Below are positions 8,191-15,217 of a DNA stretch of 45,002 nt, piece by piece (the first letter of the stretch is position 1; every line of letters begins with the position of its first letter). Under the pieces are notes generated by a model that saw only the letters and a list, made by a program, of their open reading frames with translations, made no database searches and was not told where the DNA came from. The translations under genes were made by a program, and so were the position numbers. Location of the stretch: the NCBI GenBank assembly GCA_028873845.1, contig JAPPNO010000024.1, positions 1-45,002 on the forward strand, written 5' to 3'. Origin of the DNA: Gemmatimonadota bacterium (GTDB lineage Bacteria; Gemmatimonadota; Gemmatimonadetes; Longimicrobiales; Gaopeijiaceae).

Positions 8191-8756
8191 TACCGTGACA
8201 CACCTCCCTCGACCCGCTCCTTCAGCCGGTCCAGGCTTTCCTGCAGCTGTCGCCCCTGCGACTCGTCCATGGTGAGGGCGGTCCATCCCAGCAGCGGGTT
8301 CCATCCCAGGTCCGCCCGCTCGGTCCAGGTGACCACGGACCCGTCGGCTGTCGCGGCGACCGAAATCGTCCCCTCGAAACGAATCGCCCCGTCCTCCACC
8401 TCGACCTCGTAGTCGACACCCGAGGGTGGCCGCGACCCCACCAGCGTCAGCGACCCCGACCCCGCCCCGGAGTCATCCCACACGCGGCGTGCCCCGGCAC
8501 CCGCCGAGCGGCCCTCGATGCGGGACTCCACCTCGCCCCACGGCGTCCACTCGGCCCATCGCTCGAGGTCGTCGAGGAGGGGAAAGACGGATTCGGGCGC
8601 GGCCTCGATCTCGACCGAGCGCGTCACCTCGACGGTTCCGGGCAGCAGGATTCCCACCACCACGAAGCCGCCCGCGAGAAGGGCCAGGATCCCCGCGACG
8701 ATGACGCCGGGGCGCGCCACTGCGGCCAGAATGCGGGGGCGGGGAGCGGTCGTCAT
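8190..8756 (-). CDS. membrane-anchored SRPBCC-superfamily protein
   Basis: 188 residues from the ATG at 8756, which overlaps the stop of the aminotransferase gene in an ATGA, indicating translational coupling. One hydrophobic helix (about 14-38: VARPGVIVAGILALLAGGFVVVGILL) is followed by an SRPBCC/polyketide-cyclase-like domain starting VEVTRSVEIEAAPESVFPLLDDLERWAEWTPWG, with the usual tryptophans and a C-terminal amphipathic helix (SLDRLKERVE). These domains bind hydrophobic ligands; many single-helix versions have no assigned role. Why it is coupled to an aminotransferase is unknown. Confidence 0.8.
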   Translation of the reverse strand: MTTAPRPRILAAVARPGVIVAGILALLAGGFVVVGILLPGTVEVTRSVEIEAAPESVFPLLDDLERWAEWTPWGEVESRIEGRSAGAGARRVWDDSGAGSGSLTLVGSRPPSGVDYEVEVEDGAIRFEGTISVAATADGSVVTWTERADLGWNPLLGWTALTMDESQGRQLQESLDRLKERVEGGVSR

Positions 8757-9913
8757 GCGAAAAACCGGCGCAGTCGCGACACCGCCCGCGCCAGCGTCCC
8801 GGTGCGCTTGCAGAACGCGAAACGCACGAGCTTGTGTCCATCCTCGGGCCGGTGGTAGAAGGAGGACCCGGGCACCGGAGCGACCCCGCACTCGCGCGCT
8901 AGAAAGGTGCTGAACGCGGTGTCGTCGAGAGAACTCAGCGCCGAGAAGTCCGCCATGATGTAGTAGGCGCCTTCCGGGGGGAGACATCGGAACCCCGCTT
9001 CGCACAGCCCCCGGTAGAGGATGTCGCGGCGCTCCCGGTAGTCGCGCGCGAGACCCTCGTAGTAGTCGGCCCCGAGCGAATCGAGGCCCGCGGCGCACGC
9101 GTCCTGGAGGGGTGCGGGGGCGCCGACCGTGAGAAAATCGTGAACCTTGCGAATGGCGGAATTCAGCGCGGCCGGGGCCACGATCGTGCCGATCCGCCAG
9201 CCGGTGACGCTGAACGTCTTGGACGCGCCCGAGATGACGACCGTTCTCTCGCGCATGCCGGGAAAGGTGGCGAGGGGAAGGTGCTCGCCGTCGTACACGA
9301 TGTGCTCGTAGATCTCGTCGGTGATCGCGAGGATGTCGTGCGCGGTGCAGATCCGGGCGACCGCGTCGAGTTCGTCGCGATCGAAGACGCGGCCCGTCGG
9401 ATTGTTCGGCGTGTTGACGACGATGGCGCGCGTCCGCTTCGTGATCGCGGCGGCCAGGCGGTCGGGGTCGAGCCTGAATCCGGGCGGAGACAGCGGTACG
9501 AAGACCGGAGCCGCGTCGCAGAGGACCGCGTCGGGGCCGTAGTTCTCGTAGAACGGTTCGAGGATGACCACCTCCTCGCCGGGGTCGATGGCCGCGAGCA
9601 TGACGGCCGCCATGGCCTCGGTGGCCCCGCACGTGACGGTGATTTCGCGCTCTGCGTCGACCTCGAGCCCGTACCACTCGGCGTATTTCGCCGCCAGCGC
9701 GGTACGCAGGCAGGGCGTGCCCCAGGTGATCGCGTACTGGTTGACGTCGTCCCGTATGGCACGGCAGGCGGCGTCCTTCAGCAGCCCGGGAGCGGGGAAG
9801 TCGGGGAAGCCCTGTGCGAGGTTGATCGCGCCGTGCCGCCTTGCCACGCGGGTCATGTCGCGGATGACCGATTCGGTAAAGGTGTGGGTGCGGACGGCCG
9901 TACGCTGGCTCAT
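8753..9913 (-). CDS. PLP-dependent class I aminotransferase (kynurenine/methionine aminotransferase-like)
   Basis: 386 residues, normal for fold-type I aminotransferases. Key residues are visible: INLAQGFPDFP near the N-terminus, NQYAITWG, CGATEAM, the cofactor-contacting NTPNNPTG (about 168-174), TDEIYEHIVYDG (Asp199, Tyr202), the Schiff-base lysine in SGASKTFSVTGWRIG (Lys232), and a C-terminal substrate-carboxylate arginine in KLVRFAFCK. The AQGFPDF...TWG pattern is nearest to the kynurenine-oxoglutarate/methionine transaminase subgroup; exact substrate specificity cannot be read from sequence. It overlaps the SRPBCC gene by 4 bases and is divergent from the sigma-4-like regulator. Confidence 0.9.
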   Translation of the reverse strand: MSQRTAVRTHTFTESVIRDMTRVARRHGAINLAQGFPDFPAPGLLKDAACRAIRDDVNQYAITWGTPCLRTALAAKYAEWYGLEVDAEREITVTCGATEAMAAVMLAAIDPGEEVVILEPFYENYGPDAVLCDAAPVFVPLSPPGFRLDPDRLAAAITKRTRAIVVNTPNNPTGRVFDRDELDAVARICTAHDILAITDEIYEHIVYDGEHLPLATFPGMRERTVVISGASKTFSVTGWRIGTIVAPAALNSAIRKVHDFLTVGAPAPLQDACAAGLDSLGADYYEGLARDYRERRDILYRGLCEAGFRCLPPEGAYYIMADFSALSSLDDTAFSTFLARECGVAPVPGSSFYHRPEDGHKLVRFAFCKRTGTLARAVSRLRRFFA

Positions 9914-9960
9914 GTCTGAAGCATAAGCGCAGCCATGCCGGACTGCCAGAAGTCTCGGAT

Positions 9961-9991
9961 TTGACCGGACACCCCCGCACTCTGATATGTT
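9961..9991 (+). promoter_or_regulatory. possible sigma-70-type promoter before the sigma-4-like regulator
   Basis: TTGACC (9961-9966) is followed by GATATG at 17-base spacing or TATGTT (9986-9991) at 19-base spacing, about 30 bases before the start codon of the gene at 10027. The -35 match is good; the -10 match is mediocre. Confidence 0.35.
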
Positions 9992-10026
9992 AGGCGCCCA
10001 TCACTCCAACTTGCGTCGACGTGCCC

Positions 10027-11523
10027 ATGAGCCCTACCCCAGACTACGACTACCACGACGCGATCGAGCGCCTGCTCGGCTGTGCAGTGCTGTTCCACGG
10101 CGCGGAGACTCTCGCGGATCTCGCGGACATCGACATCGCGACCCTCCTCGAGCAGAGCGGACTCGGCGATGCGGCCGGCAATCTCGAGTTCATTGCCGCG
10201 GCCGATGCACTGCGCGCCGAGATTCAGATCGGCCGTGAGTTCGCGAGTGTCCTGGAGGGCATGGACGAGCGGCGGCGCACCATTGCACGCCGTCGCACAT
10301 TTGCCCGCGAACCCGCCAAGCTGGCGGATCTGGGCGACCGGTTCGGGGTCAGCCGGGAGCGTGTGCGCCAGTTGGAAGTCCGGCTCCGATGGGAAGTGGA
10401 GAAGGCCGCGTCGGAAACCGTCGGCAGGGCGGCGGCCTGGCTGGAGAAGGCGGTGGGAGTGGCCGCCAGACCCGAGAAGTTCGAGAAGATTCTGGGCTTG
10501 CTCGTGGGCGACGCGCCGCCCGGGTGGAGGACCGCGGTCGAGGTCGCGATCATGAACGCGGGCGGCTACGAACACCTGGACGGCGTGGTCGGCACCGAAG
10601 TGTTCAGGGTGCTGATTCAGCGGGCCCAGAGCCTTGCCCCCGGGTTCGCGAACGACGCGGGGGTGATCGATGAAGACGCCCTGCGCGAGAGGATCGGAGC
10701 GGTGGGGGTTCCGGAGTGGGACGCCCTGGCGCACAACGCGGGGCTGGTGCGCGTCATGGGCAGGCTCGTGCTCCGCGACACGCGCCGCGCACGCGTGTAC
10801 CTGGCCTTGCGCGAGATCGGCGAATCGTCCAGACGGGACCTGATCGCGAGGGCTGCCGGGCTCAACGACAACTCGTCGCTCTCCAGCCTTCTCTCCTCCG
10901 ACCCTCTCTTCGCAAGGTTCACCAAGGACAAGTGGGGCCTGAGCGAGTGGACCGACGACCCCTACGAGGGCGTGGTCGATGCGATCATGAAGCGAATCGA
11001 AGAGGGCGGCGGCGAAACGAGCGTCACCTCGCTGGTCGAGGATATTCCGGCCCGATTCGAGGTTCTTCCCGCAACGGTCCGCAACTACCTGGGCACACGG
11101 AAATTCGAGGTCGACGGCGACGTGGTCCGGATGGTGGCGGCGCCCGTGGCACCGGTGCGCGATATCGGCGAGGCCCGTGATGTCGTGTGGGCGGCGGACG
11201 GTACACCGGTCCTTCGTTTCCTGGTCGGGATTCACCACCTCAAGGGCAACAGCCAGAAGGTGTCGGTCGCGGTGGCCCAGCACCTGGGCGTGGGCCTCGA
11301 CGGGTCCGTCAAGATTCCGTTCAGGCACCCGCGCGGCGTGGACGCCGCCTCGGTGATCTGGCGGTCCTATGACCCGAACGGGCCCGAGATGGGCCGGTTG
11401 CGCGAAGCGCTTCTGGAGTGCGGCCTGCAGCCGGGCGAAGAGGCTTTCGTGCTGCTCCGGCCGGACGGGCTGCGGCTGCTTGACGACGGGTCGGGGCTGT
11501 CGGCCGAGAAGCCGGGGGTGTGA
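10027..11523 (+). CDS. large sigma-70 region-4-like DNA-binding regulator
   Basis: About 498 residues from the ATG at 10027 (a GTG at 10021 is also possible; neither has a clear Shine-Dalgarno). Residues about 10-60 (ERLLGCAVLFHGAETLADLA and on to LLEQSGLG) resemble the helix-hairpin-helix of the RNA polymerase alpha C-terminal domain; this is weak. Residues about 90-120 (LADLGDRFGVSRERVRQLE) are a textbook sigma-70 region 4.2 helix-turn-helix, the part that reads -35 elements. Next come helical regions, two possible winged-helix units (about 258-310 and 315-372), and a C-terminal domain with GVDAASVIWRSYDPNGPEMG. There are no sigma regions 2 or 3, so it is not a sigma factor. The stop overlaps the MFS gene start (GTGA). 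Confidence 0.75.
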   Translation: MSPTPDYDYHDAIERLLGCAVLFHGAETLADLADIDIATLLEQSGLGDAAGNLEFIAAADALRAEIQIGREFASVLEGMDERRRTIARRRTFAREPAKLADLGDRFGVSRERVRQLEVRLRWEVEKAASETVGRAAAWLEKAVGVAARPEKFEKILGLLVGDAPPGWRTAVEVAIMNAGGYEHLDGVVGTEVFRVLIQRAQSLAPGFANDAGVIDEDALRERIGAVGVPEWDALAHNAGLVRVMGRLVLRDTRRARVYLALREIGESSRRDLIARAAGLNDNSSLSSLLSSDPLFARFTKDKWGLSEWTDDPYEGVVDAIMKRIEEGGGETSVTSLVEDIPARFEVLPATVRNYLGTRKFEVDGDVVRMVAAPVAPVRDIGEARDVVWAADGTPVLRFLVGIHHLKGNSQKVSVAVAQHLGVGLDGSVKIPFRHPRGVDAASVIWRSYDPNGPEMGRLREALLECGLQPGEEAFVLLRPDGLRLLDDGSGLSAEKPGV

Positions 11524-12758
11524 CGGGGGAGAACGGCGAAGCGACGGACCGCCGCGCGTCTTCGCCGCAGCCGGACGCCGATCCGCGCCGGTGGCGAATC
11601 CTCGCCCTGCTTGCGGTTGCCGAACTCCTGGGAATGTCGCTCTGGTTCACGGCCACGGCCGTGTCCGGCGAACTGGGCGGGCGCTGGGATCTCTCGCCCG
11701 GGCAGGTCGGGTGGCTGGCCACCGCGGTCAACCTGGGCTTCGTGGGGGGGACCGCGGTCGCGGCGCTGCTGAACCTGGCGGACGTCCTCCGGTCGCGTGC
11801 CTACTTCGCCGTTGCGGCCGTTCTCGCCGCGCTGGCCAACGCCGCGGTCCTGGCGGCCCCGGGCTTCGCGGTTGCCGCGGGACTGCGCTTCGCCACGGGC
11901 TTCCTGCTCGCGGGGGTCTATCCCCCCGCAATGAAGATGGCCGCGACATGGTTCCGCTCGGCGCGCGGACTGGCCATCGGCACGATCGTGGGTGCTCTGA
12001 CGGTTGGCAAGGCCATGCCGTACCTGCTGAAGGCCCTCCCGGACGCGGGGGCGGACTCGGTGGTGATCGGGTCTTCGGCCGGTGCGGTGCTGGGCGCCGT
12101 GCTGGTGGCGGTCTTCTATCGTGACGGTCCCTTCCCGTTCAGCCGGGGACGCTTCTCGTGGGGACTCGCCGCCCGGGTGGCGCGTCACCGCGAGACGCGC
12201 CTGGCCACGGCGGGCTACCTGGGCCACATGTGGGAGCTGTACGCCATGTGGGCGTGGGTGCCGGCGTTCCTCGCGGCTTCGAGCGAGGCGGCGGGACATG
12301 GACACGCCTTCGTGGAGCTGGCCGGCTTCGGGGCGCTGGCCGCGGGAGGCGCGGGGTGTGTGTGGGGCGGGTGGGCCGCGGACCGGAGCGGACGGGAGCG
12401 GGTGGTCGTGCGGGCCATGGCGGTGAGCGGGCTGTGCTGTGTGGTGATCGCGCCGCTCTTCGGCATGGCGTTCGCGCTGGTGGCGGCCGTGACGCTGGTG
12501 TGGGGCTTCTTCGTCGTGGCGGATTCGGCGCAGTTCAGCGCGCTCGTCACGGAGGTGGCGCCCGAAGGGGCGGCGGGCACGGCGCTGACGCTGCAGACGT
12601 GCGTGGGGTTCCTGCTGGCCTCCGTGACGGTTCAGGGGGTGCCGTGGCTGGCGGAGGCGGTGGGGTGGCGGTGGGCCTTCCCGGTGCTGGCGCTCGGTCC
12701 CGCGGCGGGGATCGTGGCGATCAGGCGGTTTGCGCGGCTGCGCGCCGGTGGCGGATGA
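11520..12758 (+). CDS. major facilitator superfamily transporter
   Basis: 412 residues, starting at a GTG that overlaps the upstream TGA by 4 bases, so it is coupled to the sigma-4-like regulator. About 12 hydrophobic segments follow a hydrophilic N-terminus. The first begins ILALLAVAELLGMSLWFTATAVSGEL, typical of the nitrate/cyanate-transporter-like MFS branch, and a cytoplasmic loop carries the basic WAADRSGRERV segment, matching the second MFS motif A position. The substrate is unknown. Its last 38 bases overlap the 3' end of the oppositely transcribed YkvI-type gene. Confidence 0.88.
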   Translation: MTGENGEATDRRASSPQPDADPRRWRILALLAVAELLGMSLWFTATAVSGELGGRWDLSPGQVGWLATAVNLGFVGGTAVAALLNLADVLRSRAYFAVAAVLAALANAAVLAAPGFAVAAGLRFATGFLLAGVYPPAMKMAATWFRSARGLAIGTIVGALTVGKAMPYLLKALPDAGADSVVIGSSAGAVLGAVLVAVFYRDGPFPFSRGRFSWGLAARVARHRETRLATAGYLGHMWELYAMWAWVPAFLAASSEAAGHGHAFVELAGFGALAAGGAGCVWGGWAADRSGRERVVVRAMAVSGLCCVVIAPLFGMAFALVAAVTLVWGFFVVADSAQFSALVTEVAPEGAAGTALTLQTCVGFLLASVTVQGVPWLAEAVGWRWAFPVLALGPAAGIVAIRRFARLRAGGG

Positions 12759-13815
12759 GCACGATCCCCCGGGTCAGCACCGGCAACACGAAGACCGCGA
12801 GGTAGCCGTAGGTGATCATCCCGTAGCCCTTGGCGATCAGCTGGGTCAGCCCGAACTGCGCGATCGCGGCGCCGAGCCCCAGCAACGCCACCGCCGCGGC
12901 CACGCGTGCGCGCGCCGGGAACTGCCGCTCGCGCTCGGCAAATGTCCGGGCGATGCGTTCGTTGACGGCGTGGATCAGCCCGGCACCAGTCTCGACGAGG
13001 GTGCCGAAGAGCATGACCTGGAAGACGATTTGGAAGGGGCGCGAACCCAGCAGTTCGAGCATGTGATTGACCGGCACGTCGGCGGCCAGGATGCCGGGAT
13101 ACTCGCCCGCGATGGCGCAGAAGAAGAGGAGCGCGGGCATCATCGCGACCGGACCCGTCAGGAGTCCCGCGATGAAGGTGTCCCTGCGGTTGCGGTGGTG
13201 GCGGATCGTCATGAGGACGGCGGGGAGCACGCCGAGGTTGTACCCCGCGTACTGAAGACCGCCCACGATCCAGTTTCCCTCGATGCCGCCGCCGGAAAGC
13301 GATGCCTGGATGGCCGGGCCGAAGCTTCGCACGCACATCACGAAGAAGACGAAGTACACGACATACAGCACCCCCGACCACCCCGCGAACGCCCGCTCGA
13401 TCACCCGGTTGCCCCCGAACACCAGGAACCCTACGAGCGCCAGTATGCCGACCACACCCGACAGATACGGGAGTCCGAAGGCCTCCTCGGTGATCGCCCC
13501 GGCCGCGGCGGCGATCACCGCCAGCACGATCATCATGAGCGCGACGTAGAGCACCTCGAAGGCCACCCACCAGGGACCCAGGAGCTTCTGGAAGAAACTG
13601 CGGTAGTCGTAGGCCCGGAAGACGCGTGCGAACTCGAAGCTCACGATGCACACGGCGCTCCACACGGCCGTTGCCAGAGCCATCGCCAGGAGTCCCCCGA
13701 GCGGGCCCCGCGAGAGGAAGAACTCGGCCAGCTCGCGGCCGGTTCCGTATCCGCCCGCGATCACCACCGACTGGAAGACGAAGCCGGGGAGCAGGTAGCG
13801 GCGCAGGGCGCTCAT
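12721..13815 (-). CDS. YkvI-type membrane transporter (APC-superfamily-like)
   Basis: 364 residues with about 10 hydrophobic helices. It opens LRRYLLPGFVFQSVVIAGGYGTGRELAEFF, where the GGYGTGRE helix break matches the unwound first helix of LeuT/APC-fold permeases and is characteristic of YkvI-family proteins annotated as uncharacterised membrane proteins. The start has an excellent Shine-Dalgarno (GGAGGTAA, about 6 bases before the ATG). The substrate is unknown; an amino acid is plausible from the fold, and the next gene upstream on the same strand is a threonine dehydratase-like enzyme, which would fit. The 3' end overlaps the MFS gene by 38 bases. Confidence 0.83.
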   Translation of the reverse strand: MSALRRYLLPGFVFQSVVIAGGYGTGRELAEFFLSRGPLGGLLAMALATAVWSAVCIVSFEFARVFRAYDYRSFFQKLLGPWWVAFEVLYVALMMIVLAVIAAAAGAITEEAFGLPYLSGVVGILALVGFLVFGGNRVIERAFAGWSGVLYVVYFVFFVMCVRSFGPAIQASLSGGGIEGNWIVGGLQYAGYNLGVLPAVLMTIRHHRNRRDTFIAGLLTGPVAMMPALLFFCAIAGEYPGILAADVPVNHMLELLGSRPFQIVFQVMLFGTLVETGAGLIHAVNERIARTFAERERQFPARARVAAAVALLGLGAAIAQFGLTQLIAKGYGMITYGYLAVFVLPVLTRGIVLIRHRRAAAQTA

Positions 13816-13816
13816 C

Positions 13817-13913
13817 GTGGGTTACCTCCGTGCGATCTGCGAGACGCGGACACCACGGCGGCGGACACCGGCTGGTGGCGACGTGTTGAACCGTGGGCTA
13901 CCTCCATGCAATC
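13817..13913 (-). repeat. duplicated Shine-Dalgarno leader upstream of the YkvI-type gene
   Basis: 13817-13837 and 13893-13913 are direct repeats of 21 bp with three differences, 76 bp apart. Each contains the minus-strand GGAGGTA(A/G)CCCAC. The proximal copy is the ribosome-binding site of the gene starting at 13815; the distal copy is not followed by a start codon. Confidence 0.7.
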
Positions 13914-13934
13914 AAGTTGGCAACGTATACTGGA

Positions 13935-13963
13935 GATGACATTCCGTAAACCCGGCTTTACTG
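13935..13963. repeat. dispersed palindromic intergenic element, copy A
   Basis: ATGACATTCC is followed by the near-palindrome GTAAACCCGGCTTTAC (13946-13961). The same arrangement recurs at 21461-21487, and related arms form the inverted repeat at 4792-4832. It lies between two tandem minus-strand genes. The rest of 13914-14075 shows no gene. Confidence 0.65.
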
Positions 13964-14075
13964 TTGTCCGCGAGCGCGGCAACAGAGCCACGCACTCCCC
14001 GCGCCCGACCCACAACGACACATCCGTTCAGGGCGACGGCGCCCCCATCGCGCTTCGCCGCATCCTCAATTCCGA

Positions 14076-15068
14076 TCAGGGCCACGGCACACCTTCCCGG
14101 AGTGCGCGCACCACCATCCCGTCGTCCACATTGCCCCCCGAGACGAGCGCCACCACCGTCTCGCCCGTCGCGACGGACACCCGCCCGAACATCAGCGCGG
14201 CCACCGCCGCGGCCCCGGACGGCTCGGCCACCAGCTTCGCGCGGGTCAGCAGCAGGCGCATCGCGGACAAGATCTCCTCGTCGCTTACGAGCACCACGTC
14301 TTCGGCGAACTCGGCCACGTATCGGTAGTTCAGCTCCCCTGCCATGGGCGGCGCCAGCCCGTCGGCGATGGTGCGGGTGCCGTCCAGGGTGGCGGCGCGG
14401 CCCTCGTCGAGACTCCTGCGCATGCCCGGCGCTCCCTCCGGCTCGACCCCGACGACGCGCACACGCCCCCGCCCGGTCAACCTTCCCGAGGCGGCCAGCG
14501 CCCCCGCGATCCCCGCGATCTGGCCGCCGCCCCCCACCGGCACCACCATCACGGCCTCGCCCGGAATATCCTCGGCCACCTCGAGCCCGGTCGAGCCGTG
14601 CCCGGCGATCACCGGAGCCGCGTCGAAGGGGTGCAGAAAGACGAGTTTCTCCTCGGCGGCGCGCCGGTGTGCCTCGCGGAACGCCGCGGCCGCGTCCCCG
14701 TGCAGATGGACCTCGGCTCCGTACCCGGCCGCCGCCTCCACCTTCGTCCGCGCGGCCCCCTCGGGCATCACCACGACGGCGCGCGCGCCCGCCCGCCCGG
14801 CCGCCCAGGCCACCGCCTGTGCGTGGTTTCCGGCCGAGATCGTGATCACGCCCCGGGCTCGCTCGCGGCGGCTCAGCGTCGCGATCGCGTTGAGCGCGCC
14901 CCGCACCTTGAAGGAGCCCGTCTTCTGCAGGTTCTCGCATTTCAGCCAGGGATCCGTACCGCTGGACCGGCCCAGGGTCCGGAAGGAAAGCAATGGAGTA
15001 CGGTGAACGGCACCGGCCACGCGCCGCCTGGCCACCGCGAAGTCTTCCCGGCTCAGCCAATCCGTCAT
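14076..15068 (-). CDS. threonine dehydratase/serine racemase-like PLP enzyme
   Basis: 330 residues from the ATG at 15068, chosen because GAGGAGG stands 7 bases upstream; the frame runs 12 codons further. This is a fold-type II PLP enzyme: the lysine motif ENLQKTGSFKVRGALNA (Schiff-base Lys at about 50), SAGNHAQAVA, and the phosphate-binding glycine loop VPVGGGGQIAG are all present, and the C-terminus ends ALVSGGNVDD. There is no ACT regulatory domain, as in catabolic threonine dehydratases and serine racemases, which sequence alone does not separate. A second homologue with different neighbours lies at 28403-29446. It faces away from the TonB receptor gene. Confidence 0.88.
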   Translation of the reverse strand: MTDWLSREDFAVARRRVAGAVHRTPLLSFRTLGRSSGTDPWLKCENLQKTGSFKVRGALNAIATLSRRERARGVITISAGNHAQAVAWAAGRAGARAVVVMPEGAARTKVEAAAGYGAEVHLHGDAAAAFREAHRRAAEEKLVFLHPFDAAPVIAGHGSTGLEVAEDIPGEAVMVVPVGGGGQIAGIAGALAASGRLTGRGRVRVVGVEPEGAPGMRRSLDEGRAATLDGTRTIADGLAPPMAGELNYRYVAEFAEDVVLVSDEEILSAMRLLLTRAKLVAEPSGAAAVAALMFGRVSVATGETVVALVSGGNVDDGMVVRALREGVPWP

Positions 15069-15217
15069 CCTGCGTCCTCCTCTCGGTGCCCGGGCTCCGT
15101 CCACGGACCGGGGCCGTCAACCGCAATGGAGCATCCCGCCTGATTGTGTCCACCTGTTCGATCTCATAACTTCGGCGGGCAGGACAAGCTACGCCCCCCG
15201 CGCCAAGGATGGGAATC

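Noticed and set aside
13812-13907. 31-codon leader peptide before the YkvI-type gene
   Set aside because: Its ATG has no Shine-Dalgarno and the peptide has no run of a regulating amino acid; kept only as a side note to the leader duplication.
15069-15217. Cobalamin or other riboswitch before the TonB receptor at 15218
   Set aside because: Only about 150 bases including the divergent start, with no recognisable conserved box; the promoter-like TTGTGT...CATAAC pair has poor spacing.
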